Assembly (NCBI RefSeq): GCF_031326345.1
Contig: NZ_CP133671.1
Location: 1,116,001-1,180,000, forward strand
Length of the DNA stretch: 64,000 nucleotides
Origin: Aureispira sp. CCB-E
Lineage (GTDB): Bacteria; Bacteroidota; Bacteroidia; Chitinophagales; Saprospiraceae
Reading direction: 5' to 3'
Shown here: piece after piece, positions 43,980-53,688 of the stretch
How positions within the stretch are numbered: the stretch's first letter is position 1
How the letters are laid out: every line of letters starts with the position of its first letter
Position numbers and translations under genes: made by a program
The notes under the pieces: model-generated
Told to the model about the DNA's origin: nothing
Databases searched by the model: none
What the model saw: only the letters and a program-made list of their open reading frames with translations

Positions 43980-46900
43980 TTATCGTTTAATAGTGACAGC
44001 ACCTTTGATAATCGTGTCATCATTTTCTAGACGAATAATGTACCAGTAGGTACCATCGGGCAAATCTTTACCATTATAAGTACCATACCAGTCATTTTGA
44101 TAATTTTGAGTGTTTAAAACTTCCATTCCGCCACGAGAGACAATTTGCAATGTATATGGTCCAATTGCAGGATCTTGCAAAAAGTCTACTGGCCAATAGT
44201 CGTTCACCCCATCGCCATTTGGTGTAAATAAGTCAACAATTTTTAAGTCTTCAACCGCTGGTTGTTCTACTGTAATCAAAAGTTTAGGAGACATACTAGA
44301 ACAGCCTAAAGCATTATATCCTTTTACAACATAGGTATACGTTCCCACACCAGGAGCTGTAAATATTGGATTTGGAATTGTTGCATTGTTTAAATGAGTA
44401 GCAGGTATCCATTCGTAAGTCACCCCACCTGTAACAGAAAGTTCTAGTAAGGTGCCTAATGTAATTGTTGTATCTGGCATCATTACAATAGATGGACTTG
44501 GAGCAATCTCTACCTCTGTGGTGTATGTGGAAGAGCAGTTGTTAACGGTTACAACGACAGAATACGTTCCTGTATCTCCAATAGTTGCATTGAAATTAGG
44601 CGTACGATTAGTCGAGGTGAAACCATTTGGACCTGTCCATGCATAAGTTGCACCAAATATTTCTGGAACTTGCAATTTAACTTCTTCTCCAACACAAACA
44701 GGACTATTGTTAGAAGCCATACCTGCGTCAGGAAGGGCTGTAATCATTACAAGCGTAGACAAAGGTAATGAAGCACAACCATTAGCATCTGTTGCAATTA
44801 ATGTATAAAATCCTTGATGATCTGTTTCAGAAACACTAGGTATATTAACATTCTGTGTAGTAGCAGCGAAACCATTTGGACCTGTCCAAGCATAGGTAGC
44901 ACCAGCAACAGGAGTCGTTGTGATGTCTAAAGCATCTAACTCACAAAGTGGGCTATTACTAGTTAATGGATTTAAAACAGGTCTAGGATTAACGGTGACA
45001 GTCGTAGGTGTACTGTTAGACGTACAGCCATTCAAGGTTACGGCTACATTATAGGTGCCTGCTTGAGCTGCCGTAACATTGTTGAGGCTAAAGTTTTGCA
45101 GTGTCGTACTAAATCCATTCGGACCTGTCCAGCTATAATTAGCCCCCACAATCGTATTGGCTTGCACAAAAACAGACTCGCCCTCACAAACAGGACTATC
45201 ATTAAATGCCGTAGGAGCAGCAGGGAGTTGACGTACTTCTACATTGATACTAGTTAGCGTAGAGATACAATCCCCCGCATCCTCAGCAACAAAATAGACA
45301 TAATTTCCAACAGCTAAAGGTCCAGCATTAAATGTCCCTGTTGCATTACCAGAAGACATGGTAAAACGTCCAATTTCTGTATTACTAGTATTATAAAAAA
45401 CAAGATCGCCCGTTCCAGAACCTGTTGCTGTTAAAATGACATCGGCTCCACTACAAATTACGATGTTAGAAGCACTAGGAGGATTCGGATTAGGATGAAC
45501 TACTACTGTTGCCATCCCCATACTACTAACACAGCCTGTTGTTGAATTGGTTTCATTTACATAGTAGGTTGTTGTTTGATTAACAATAGGCAAATTTAGT
45601 GTCGTACCTGTTGTTAATACAGTCATTCCCGTAGCATCGCTGTACCAGTTGATCGTTCCTCCGCTACCTGTAGCCATCAGAGTAGCTGCATTGCCTTCGC
45701 AAGTTGTGTCAGGCATTGTTGTGGGTATAGCTGGGAGTAGGTCAACTGTTACTGTTACTGTATCTGATAAACTCGTACAACCGTTGGCATCGACTGTAGT
45801 TGCATAGTAGTTGGTCGTTGTTGTTAGCGTACTTGTTGTAAATGTGTTGCTTGTTGCCAATAAATTACTCAAAGCAGCATCGCTATACCAATTTACGGTA
45901 CTACCAGCCGTTAAACTTGCTGTGGTACCTGCACAAATTGTTACGTCTGCAACAACAGGCGCTGTTGGGAGGGCATTAACACTCACTCCAATAGCAACCA
46001 AACCAGATGTGCAATTTGAATTATCTTCGGCAGCATAATAGACATAGTTGCCAGCAGCCAAAGCGCCAAGGTTAAAAGTGGCATTAGGATTACCAGCCAT
46101 AGTTACTCGACCGATTTCTGTATTGCTGTTGTTATAAAAAACAAGATCGCCTGATCCAGAACCTGTTGCTGATAAAATAACATCTTGCCCTTGGCAGACT
46201 GTAATCGTATTTGCGCTAGGTGTATTAGGCAATGCATTAACTTCAGCAGTTATGGCAGTTAGAGGGCTTAAGCAGCCGTCAGCAGAAACTTCCTGTGCAT
46301 AGTAAGTTGTTGATTGTGCAAGAACATTTGTCGTAAAGGAAGTACCCGTACCGATTTGAAGTGTAGCAGAAGCATCACTGTACCAATTTATAGTTCCTCC
46401 AGCACCAGAAGCCATCAGTGTTGCTGTAGCTCCTGCACATATTGTATCTGGTGTTCCTGTTGGTGCTGTCGGGTTAGAGTTAACAGTAACGGTCACTGTA
46501 GTTGCAGGGCTTTCGCATCCATTGTTATCTACTTGAGTGACATAGAAGTCTGTCGAAATATTCAAATTACCTGTTGGGTATACGGATCCTGTATGGATTA
46601 AATTAGTCAGAGCTGCATCGCTATACCAGTTTGCAGTTCCTGTAGTGTTGGCCATCAAGGTAGCATTATTACCAGAACAGATGCTTGTGCCCGCAGCAGT
46701 AGGTGCTGTAGGTAAGGCATTAACAGTAACACTAATTGCCGTAGCAGCAGATAAACAAGTGCCATTATCTTCCCGAACACTAAAGTTATAATTGCCTGTT
46801 GCTAGGGCACCAGCATTATAATTTGCTGTAGGAGCACCACTCATAGTAATGCGCCCAATTTCAGTAGGAGTATTGTCATAAAAAACAAGATCTCCTGTTC

Positions 46901-49900
46901 CAGACCCAACAGCTGTTAAAATAACATCCTCGCCAGCACAGACCATAACGGATGTTCCAGAGCTAGGCATTGTTGGCAATGGGTTGACGGTAACTACCAC
47001 CGCAGTTAAAGTGCTCATACAACCTGTAGTTGTATTCATTTCTTGCACGTAGTATGTGGTATTTTGGGTCAGAGTAGGTGTTGTAAATGAGGCACCATTT
47101 CCTAGAACAGTAGTACCTGTAGCATCGTTGTACCAAGTTAACATACCACCAGCGCCTGTTGCTGTTAGTGTAGCTGTGTTGCCAGAGCAAATAGCAGTAC
47201 CCGCAGCAGTAGGAGCAGTAGGACTTGGGGTGACAGTTACGGTAACAGTAGTCGCAGAACTTTCACAACTATTGGCATCCGCTTGAGTAACAAAATAAGA
47301 GGTTGTTGTCATTAAATTGCCCGTTGTATAAGTGCTACCTGTGGCTAATAAGTTGGTTAAAGCAGCATCGCTATACCAATTAATAGTCCCCGCAGCATTG
47401 GCTGACAAACTAACGGAATTACCTGCACAAATTGTAGTTCCTGTGGCAATAGGAGCCGTAGGCAAAGCATTGACGGTTACACCAATCAAATTCAATGGAG
47501 ATACACAAGTACCATTGTCTTCTCTTGTATAATAAGAATAAGAACCTACTGCTAATGGTCCAAGATTAAGGCTAGCATTAGGAACGGCTAAAGACATGGT
47601 TGTCCGCCCAACTTCATTCAAAGCGGCATCGTAAAACACTAAATCGCCAACACCAGACCCTGTAGCTGTCAACACAACATCTTCTCCTGAACAGACTTCA
47701 ATAGGAGTTGTACTTGGTTGATTCGGTAATTGATTGACAATAACTTCTGCTGAAGTCAATGGACCTAAACAAGAACCAATAGATTGTCCTGCATAAAAAA
47801 CGGTATTTTGATTAAGAATAGGAGTGTTTAGCGTTAAGGTGGGGGCGGGACCAGTAGCAATATTAACTTGTCCCAAAGCATCGCTAAACCAATTTAAAGT
47901 ACCAGAGCCTGTTACCGTGATGCTTGCTGACTCGCCTGCGCAAACTGTATCTAGTGTGACGCTAGGACCAGCAGATGTAGGAATCGCATCAAAATCAAAG
48001 TAGACGGGAGCAGACCAACCACAACAATCGTCTCTTACTCTTAAGCGTAAGTGATAATTAACAGTAGCCCCTGTTACAGGAGTAGGGAAGGAGGCTACTT
48101 TGGTATTGTAAATTCCAATAGGATTGGAAGTATTGTTTGCTCCTTCAAATAGAATCCACTCGTAAGCCGCAGCCGTTACAGGAGTGTTCATCGTAAATGT
48201 TTGCCCCTCGCAAATTGTTGGAGACATTGCTGGATCAAACGTTGGCAAAGCTCTAGTATCTCTGATATAAATAAAACTAGTATAGGTTACACCATCGACA
48301 ACTAGATCATAGTGTCCTGTGGCACCATAACTAACAATTGCCGTAGGAGAGTTGGTATTATAAGACGAAGTACTAGCCGTAAGGTCGTTGATAAATATAC
48401 TGTTAGGAGGACTTCCCCAAGTACCACCATCTTTAGTGATAACAATTTCAGAATTGGTACAACCACCAAACATGGAGGCAGTTATTTCACGAGGATTAGG
48501 GATAGTTGTTCCATTTCGGGTTGTTCCTTGTACAGGTACAGAGACCCCAGGACGACCTGCTTGCCCACGACCGCCACGACCACCGTTGCCGCCACGACCG
48601 CCAGTACCACCACAGCCAACTTCGCTACAATCACCACCAGAACCAGTTCCTCTAGCACCTCCAAGTCCACCAAGACCAGGAGCACCGCCAAGACCACGAG
48701 CGCCACCATTTCCAAAGGCACCAGTTGTAATAGCAATATCGTTTAGGTTGGGGTTGGTATTTCCCATTTGAGCATAGATGCCAAAAGAGCCACCACCGCC
48801 AAAGCCGCCAAAGCCACCTTGACCGCCTTGACCGCCGCCACCGCCACCGCCGCCACCAGCGCCAGAACCGTCATCTGCAAAACAACCAAAAGAGCCATCA
48901 TCTTCTTGACCGCCGCCACCACCAGCGCCACCGCCGCCGCCACCGCCAGCACCATCAGCTCCTTGTGGAGCTTGGGTAGCAGGGAGGAAAAATTGAGCAA
49001 AGGTCACCGCAGGAGGTGGAGTATTGGCATCCGCACCATTAGCTCCTACAGCACCATTCGCACCGCTACCTCCATTATTTCCAGCACAAGAAGAAGGGGT
49101 TGTTCCTCCATTACCATTATTTCCACCAGCAGCACCAGCGCCACCATTACCACCACGACCACCTGGACGCCCATCGGCACCACTATCGGTACCACCAGCA
49201 CCACCGCCACCGCCGCCACCACCGGCACGGAAAATACCACTATTAACACCAACACTACCATTAGTAGCGCCGTTACAAGTAACAGCTCCTGTACCTCCAT
49301 TACCGCCGCCACCAGCACCATTACCACCTTGTCCATCATCAACACCACCAGCACCACCACAAGAGGAACCATCATCATCTCCTCCATGACCACTACGACC
49401 ATTAGACCCATTGAGTCCTGCAGCCCCAGTAGCACCATTAGCCCCTGCGGACGCATCTCTAGTGGTAATATCTAAACGAGAAAAAAAGAAATTGGTCGAG
49501 TTGGCAACATGGATGCCATAGACCGTACGACCTCTATTTCCTGTTGTACCAGATGCGTTTCTAGTGTTTACAATTGAAATATCTTTGATGTAAACGTCTG
49601 TCACTCCATCCAAGCGGACTGCAATATAATGCCCAACTCCAGCAGAAGTGGTAAAAGGAGCATTAATATCAAGCCTAGTTAATAAAGAGCTATTCTTAAC
49701 CCACTCTCCAGCAACTATTTCATAGCCACCATCTAGCACAGCACTAGTAGGAATGTTTAATGTGTTAGAAAATGAGTAGATACCATTCAGCACCTTAATG
49801 TTATGCTTTGTTGGCGTAACCATTGTTAAGGCTGTTTCTAAATCAGTAGGGCTGCCAATAGTACCAGGGGCGGTACTTAGCCCAGTGGGCGACACATATA

Positions 49901-49991
49901 TAATGTCGCCACAGTTGGTTTGTGCTTGGGCGTGCTGAATCAGCAATCCCAACATTAAAACCAGAATAGGAATTCGTAATACCTTTCGCAT
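43980..49991 (-). CDS. Giant glycine-rich, Ig-repeat type IX cargo protein with type B C-terminal domain
   Basis: A 2003-residue secreted protein. A signal peptide (about 1-23, ending HAQAQ) is followed by a beta-helix-like N-terminus (25-180; DIIYVSPTGLSTAPGTIGSP). Residues about 183-483 are extremely Gly-rich with Ala/Asn/Asp (GGAGGTDSGADGRPGGRGGN style). From about 570 to 1900 a tandem series of Ig-like modules of roughly 80-90 residues alternates two types, one with NWYSDAALTNLLATG and one with SGTGDLVFYNNSNTEIGR; most contain one ICAG/ICSG cysteine. The end (from about 1915, VDLFTPNGDGVNDYWPVDFL) is the gliding-associated type B sorting domain. It should be displayed on the surface, probably as an adhesin, with the adjacent PorP-OmpA as its escort. 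Confidence 0.9.
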   Translation of the reverse strand: MRKVLRIPILVLMLGLLIQHAQAQTNCGDIIYVSPTGLSTAPGTIGSPTDLETALTMVTPTKHNIKVLNGIYSFSNTLNIPTSAVLDGGYEIVAGEWVKNSSLLTRLDINAPFTTSAGVGHYIAVRLDGVTDVYIKDISIVNTRNASGTTGNRGRTVYGIHVANSTNFFFSRLDITTRDASAGANGATGAAGLNGSNGRSGHGGDDDGSSCGGAGGVDDGQGGNGAGGGGNGGTGAVTCNGATNGSVGVNSGIFRAGGGGGGGGAGGTDSGADGRPGGRGGNGGAGAAGGNNGNGGTTPSSCAGNNGGSGANGAVGANGADANTPPPAVTFAQFFLPATQAPQGADGAGGGGGGGAGGGGGQEDDGSFGCFADDGSGAGGGGGGGGGQGGQGGFGGFGGGGSFGIYAQMGNTNPNLNDIAITTGAFGNGGARGLGGAPGLGGLGGARGTGSGGDCSEVGCGGTGGRGGNGGRGGRGQAGRPGVSVPVQGTTRNGTTIPNPREITASMFGGCTNSEIVITKDGGTWGSPPNSIFINDLTASTSSYNTNSPTAIVSYGATGHYDLVVDGVTYTSFIYIRDTRALPTFDPAMSPTICEGQTFTMNTPVTAAAYEWILFEGANNTSNPIGIYNTKVASFPTPVTGATVNYHLRLRVRDDCCGWSAPVYFDFDAIPTSAGPSVTLDTVCAGESASITVTGSGTLNWFSDALGQVNIATGPAPTLTLNTPILNQNTVFYAGQSIGSCLGPLTSAEVIVNQLPNQPSTTPIEVCSGEDVVLTATGSGVGDLVFYDAALNEVGRTTMSLAVPNASLNLGPLAVGSYSYYTREDNGTCVSPLNLIGVTVNALPTAPIATGTTICAGNSVSLSANAAGTINWYSDAALTNLLATGSTYTTGNLMTTTSYFVTQADANSCESSATTVTVTVTPSPTAPTAAGTAICSGNTATLTATGAGGMLTWYNDATGTTVLGNGASFTTPTLTQNTTYYVQEMNTTTGCMSTLTAVVVTVNPLPTMPSSGTSVMVCAGEDVILTAVGSGTGDLVFYDNTPTEIGRITMSGAPTANYNAGALATGNYNFSVREDNGTCLSAATAISVTVNALPTAPTAAGTSICSGNNATLMANTTGTANWYSDAALTNLIHTGSVYPTGNLNISTDFYVTQVDNNGCESPATTVTVTVNSNPTAPTGTPDTICAGATATLMASGAGGTINWYSDASATLQIGTGTSFTTNVLAQSTTYYAQEVSADGCLSPLTAITAEVNALPNTPSANTITVCQGQDVILSATGSGSGDLVFYNNSNTEIGRVTMAGNPNATFNLGALAAGNYVYYAAEDNSNCTSGLVAIGVSVNALPTAPVVADVTICAGTTASLTAGSTVNWYSDAALSNLLATSNTFTTSTLTTTTNYYATTVDANGCTSLSDTVTVTVDLLPAIPTTMPDTTCEGNAATLMATGSGGTINWYSDATGMTVLTTGTTLNLPIVNQTTTYYVNETNSTTGCVSSMGMATVVVHPNPNPPSASNIVICSGADVILTATGSGTGDLVFYNTSNTEIGRFTMSSGNATGTFNAGPLAVGNYVYFVAEDAGDCISTLTSINVEVRQLPAAPTAFNDSPVCEGESVFVQANTIVGANYSWTGPNGFSTTLQNFSLNNVTAAQAGTYNVAVTLNGCTSNSTPTTVTVNPRPVLNPLTSNSPLCELDALDITTTPVAGATYAWTGPNGFAATTQNVNIPSVSETDHQGFYTLIATDANGCASLPLSTLVMITALPDAGMASNNSPVCVGEEVKLQVPEIFGATYAWTGPNGFTSTNRTPNFNATIGDTGTYSVVVTVNNCSSTYTTEVEIAPSPSIVMMPDTTITLGTLLELSVTGGVTYEWIPATHLNNATIPNPIFTAPGVGTYTYVVKGYNALGCSSMSPKLLITVEQPAVEDLKIVDLFTPNGDGVNDYWPVDFLQDPAIGPYTLQIVSRGGMEVLNTQNYQNDWYGTYNGKDLPDGTYWYIIRLENDDTIIKGAVTIKR

Positions 49992-50184
49992 AGTTTTTTT
50001 GATTAGTAATAAAAGTAATGTAATTAACTGAGTGTTATATTGTTTCTTTTTACAGGCAAGTTTCTGTTTCTTTTTTCAGAAAGATAATTTGCTTACCTTT
50101 TTTGAAATTGAAAATAATGTTAACAAACTATTAAAACTATTATTTTTTTTTGTGATAGGCAATATATTTAAATAAAAATTTCAC

Positions 50185-52059
50185 CTATTTGCTTGTAAAA
50201 AGAATATTCTTTGTTTTGAGTGATCCGATTTTTAAGTAATAGAGACCAAAAGGTAGGTTTAAGGCTTCTAATGAGATAGTTAGCTCAGATTGAGCACAGT
50301 TTTTTCTTTGATAAACAGTGTTGCCTAAGACATTGCATAAGGAGATATCAAAAACAGAGGTTGGCACTTCTTGTAAGCGAATGTGTATTTGTTGAGCCGT
50401 TGGATTAGGATATACCTCTAATTGGTTGTTCTGTTTTTCTAAGCCTATATGTTGATTTATCTGACCTTCGACTAGTGTGTGTCGTTGGTTAATACTAATA
50501 TTATAAAAGGTCTGAGGGGCACTATTGGGCCAGTAAACGACAATAGAATCTACTTGGTGGATATTTTGAAGTCCAATATGTTGAATACTAGTGTTTTGAG
50601 AGGCGTGGCTAGAGCCACCATCAATTTCTCGTAAAAAGGTACGTCCTCCGGCATGGATGACAAGGTGTGCCCCAAAGGCATCTCTATTACTGAGGGTACC
50701 TTCTAATTTTAGTTGCACCCAATTATATGTATTCGTAGCTGAATTGTTTTGATAGAACAATGTATGAGGCATAGAATCAGAGGGAATAGCTTGATCGATG
50801 ACAACCGCTACGAAATCTATATCTCCGTCATTATCATAATCTGCATAAGCCATTCCATGAGCAATAGTAGGACTATTTAAGCCTAGATAAGTACTGGTGT
50901 CTGTAAATGTACCATCTCCATTATTGTGGTACAATTTATTGGGATCTTCAGGGTGCGTAGCACGAAATGTAGAAGGCATTGGAATCTGACCATTAGCAAC
51001 AAATAAATCCAGATAGCTATCGTTATTGTAATCAAAAAAGGCACAGCCCCAACCGGTACTAAGCAAGGTATCTACCCATCCATTCTCGACCCCTGCAAAA
51101 GCAGTTGTGTCCGTAAATGTCCCATCTCCATTGTTTTGTAACAATACATTAGCACCTAAATTAGTTACATAATAATCAAGGTGCAAATCCTCGTTATAAT
51201 CGCCTATCGCAATCCCCATCCCAAACAAACCGATATTGGCATTAGCGGAAATGCTAACGTCTGTGAATTGCGGATTAGGGTAGTTGTTTTGGTAAAGTGT
51301 ATTGGGAATATTCCATTCTCCAAAATCATTGGCGATATAGATATCCACATCTGTATCATTATCATAATCTGTTGCCGCTACAGCTAAGCCACATCCCATA
51401 TCCATAACATGGGAGCCATTGGCGCTTTGCGTAAATGTTCCATCCCCATTATTGATGTAATAGTAATTGGCAAATCCTTGTGCCATGATACCTATAAGAT
51501 TGCCTGAAGAGTCTTGAATTGGACCATCGTGATCTAAGTAGTTGGCTACATAAATATCTAAAAAGCCATCTTTGTTAAAATCACCAAATGTAGCGGCAAT
51601 ACTCATGGTGCTATCTGTAATTCCTGCCGCAGTAGATTGATCTAAAAAGGTACCATTGCCTTGATTGACAAATAATTTGTTGTTCACAAAATAATCGTTG
51701 CCCAAGGAATCTGTATCCATAAAAGTCGTTAAGAAAAGGTCTCTGTCGCCATCATTGTCAATGTCACCAGTTGTAACGCCAAAGGTTTGATAGTTACTTG
51801 TAGACGCTAAACCTGCTGCAATTCCAACTTCTGAGAACGTACCGTTTCCGTTATTTCTATACAGATAATCTCGATCATTGCCACCTGACAAATACAAATC
51901 TTCGTAGCCATCATTGTTATAATCAAAAAAAGCACACCCTCCGCCCATTCTATTGAGATCCTTGTGGGCATGATGAATACCTATGGATTGTGCGACTTCT
52001 GTATAAATTTGAGCATTAGTAACTAGGGGGATTAATAATAATAGTAGTAGTAGGTTCAT
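50185..52059 (-). CDS. FG-GAP/CRTAC1-like secreted protein with type IX sorting tail
   Basis: A 624-residue exported protein. A signal peptide (about 1-16) precedes about seven FG-GAP/VCBS blades with calcium-binding DxDxDG-type loops (FDYNNDGYEDLYLSGG, GDIDNDGDRDLFLTT, GDFNKDGFLDIYVANY, TDYDNDTDVDIYIAND, FDYNNDSYLDLFVANG, ADYDNDGDIDFVAVV). An ASPIC/UnbV domain follows (about 455-525; FLREIDGGSSHASQNTSIQH, DSIVVYWPNSAPQTF). The last 80 residues are a type A sorting domain (LEVYPNPTAQQIHIRL). This architecture matches CRTAC1-like proteins, thought to be calcium-dependent propeller adhesins. It lies 21 bases behind the membrane gene at 52081 and is probably co-transcribed. Confidence 0.9.
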   Translation of the reverse strand: MNLLLLLLLIPLVTNAQIYTEVAQSIGIHHAHKDLNRMGGGCAFFDYNNDGYEDLYLSGGNDRDYLYRNNGNGTFSEVGIAAGLASTSNYQTFGVTTGDIDNDGDRDLFLTTFMDTDSLGNDYFVNNKLFVNQGNGTFLDQSTAAGITDSTMSIAATFGDFNKDGFLDIYVANYLDHDGPIQDSSGNLIGIMAQGFANYYYINNGDGTFTQSANGSHVMDMGCGLAVAATDYDNDTDVDIYIANDFGEWNIPNTLYQNNYPNPQFTDVSISANANIGLFGMGIAIGDYNEDLHLDYYVTNLGANVLLQNNGDGTFTDTTAFAGVENGWVDTLLSTGWGCAFFDYNNDSYLDLFVANGQIPMPSTFRATHPEDPNKLYHNNGDGTFTDTSTYLGLNSPTIAHGMAYADYDNDGDIDFVAVVIDQAIPSDSMPHTLFYQNNSATNTYNWVQLKLEGTLSNRDAFGAHLVIHAGGRTFLREIDGGSSHASQNTSIQHIGLQNIHQVDSIVVYWPNSAPQTFYNISINQRHTLVEGQINQHIGLEKQNNQLEVYPNPTAQQIHIRLQEVPTSVFDISLCNVLGNTVYQRKNCAQSELTISLEALNLPFGLYYLKIGSLKTKNILFTSK

Positions 52060-52080
52060 TTTTTAAGGGATTGTGGAGGG

Positions 52081-53613
52081 TCACTCCGTATTGGGAATAA
52101 TCTCGTATTGACGAATCAATGCTTGATTTTTTTCATTGCGTTTAACTAAAATAACTTCATAATCTTTTTTATAATAAATCATTGCCCACTGCCCATTGCC
52201 TAGCAAATTACCCATAAATTCCAGTTGAGGAATGGATTCATTGTGCAATCTAAATAGGATGGCATTGAACTGATATTTATCGTGAATGCTTTTCCATGAA
52301 ACAGGATCTAAAATCTGAGGGAAATATTGTTGTGTTAGAAAACTTGTTGGGTGTGCCAATGCTTGACTAGAAACATAGAGGGGTTGTGTTTCTTTTAGTC
52401 GATAAGCCATCAATCCGCTGATTGCCGTATTGTGAAAAAACGGACCTTGAACACCAACTTGGTTGATAAAGTCAACGGCTTCTGTTTCGTTCTCTCTCAA
52501 TCCATATCCAAAGTTGTGAATAGGTTGATAAAAACCAGCCACTAAAAAGGTGGGAATTAAAAGATAAAGAGATAAAACAGGAGGATTGTATTGTAAAAAA
52601 AAGTCTTTTATATTTTTTTCAACTTGTTTTTGTTGGTAATAATTTGCAATTGGAAAGGAAACAATAAGCCAAGCGATGCCTGCTAATAAAATGAGTTGAT
52701 TGTTCCAAAAAGCGAAAAAAAGAAAGAGTGCCACCGAGCTTAATGAGAAAAATGGAAGGGGAATAGTTTTAATTTTACTGCCCAATAGGATACCACCCAA
52801 TAACACAAGAGTACCAAGAATAAGTGCATACAATAAAATATATGAATGACTAAGCCAATAAGCATCTAATGTGGTACGTTCCCATATTGGTAAAATCTCA
52901 CTAGATGAGAAAGCAACTCTAAAGGCTCCTATCATACCATTGATAAACTGAGGATGTACCAAGGAAGTAAGCAAAGAAAGAAGGGTGACGATGAGTAAAG
53001 GGGACGACTTTTCTTTTTGATAGATGAAGGTTTGTATAAAACCCAAGAATAGTACTATCGAACCAATAAAAAAGTAAGTATGCGAATTAACCCAAATAAT
53101 TTGTAGGAAAGGTAATGAATATAGCCAAGAACTGTTTTTTTGACCACTTAAATATTGGTACACTATGGTAAAATAGAGCATCGAAAATAGATGTGAAAAT
53201 AAAACAGGGTCTACAATATTATGCGTCGCAAATAGTGGAATTGCTAGCCCGCCAATTAAGAGGCTTACGAGATAGTAAACTGTTGTTACAGATAAAGTTT
53301 GAAATAGAAAAACAAAAAGTATGACATAAAGTAGGGCAACGAGTAGGTGTAAGCCTGCAAAACCAATTGCTTGATGAATACTATAAAAAATAGCTGCTGC
53401 CAACCAATGATTGTTTTGTATGGGGTGTTCTGGAGTCGTATAACTCAAACTATTAGATAATAAAACGTCGCCTTGTTGCCAAAAGATGGCGCCTTCTCTA
53501 AGAAAATAGCCTAATTGCCCCTCCGCAACAGAAATGTGATTGGATAAGGCTATTAATAAATAGAGACCTAATCCTAAGAGTATCCACGAACGATATGATT
53601 GTTGTTTTTCCAA
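52081..53613 (-). CDS. Polytopic membrane protein, possibly GT-C glycosyltransferase-like
   Basis: A 510-residue protein with about 11-12 membrane helices and a C-terminal soluble part from about residue 375. The first outside loop (EGAIFWQQGDVLLSNSLSYT followed by PEHPIQNNHWLAA) has the acidic and His residues often found in loop 1 of GT-C glycosyltransferases, but sequence alone does not prove that fold. The start is TTG at 53613; no ATG lies close and a stop codon is just upstream in frame. It is upstream of, and probably coupled to, the FG-GAP gene, and divergent from the HTTM gene (75-base gap). A role in modifying the secreted neighbour is an inference. Confidence 0.65.
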   Translation of the reverse strand: MEKQQSYRSWILLGLGLYLLIALSNHISVAEGQLGYFLREGAIFWQQGDVLLSNSLSYTTPEHPIQNNHWLAAAIFYSIHQAIGFAGLHLLVALLYVILFVFLFQTLSVTTVYYLVSLLIGGLAIPLFATHNIVDPVLFSHLFSMLYFTIVYQYLSGQKNSSWLYSLPFLQIIWVNSHTYFFIGSIVLFLGFIQTFIYQKEKSSPLLIVTLLSLLTSLVHPQFINGMIGAFRVAFSSSEILPIWERTTLDAYWLSHSYILLYALILGTLVLLGGILLGSKIKTIPLPFFSLSSVALFLFFAFWNNQLILLAGIAWLIVSFPIANYYQQKQVEKNIKDFFLQYNPPVLSLYLLIPTFLVAGFYQPIHNFGYGLRENETEAVDFINQVGVQGPFFHNTAISGLMAYRLKETQPLYVSSQALAHPTSFLTQQYFPQILDPVSWKSIHDKYQFNAILFRLHNESIPQLEFMGNLLGNGQWAMIYYKKDYEVILVKRNEKNQALIRQYEIIPNTE

Positions 53614-53688
53614 AATTGTATCTGTTTTTATATCTCCAAATTAGCTAAAGTTTTATTTTTATACAATAAAATATTAGTTTTATAACCT

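Noticed and set aside
44500-48000. CRISPR-like regular repetition
   Set aside because: The periodicity comes from protein-coding Ig-like modules of 80-90 residues, not from short identical repeats with spacers; no CRISPR array or cas gene is present.
48312-49475. Several long open frames on both strands opposite the giant cargo gene
   Set aside because: They are shadows of the Gly-rich codons (GGN/NCC) of the real gene: low-complexity Thr, Pro or Val runs with no start context or family.
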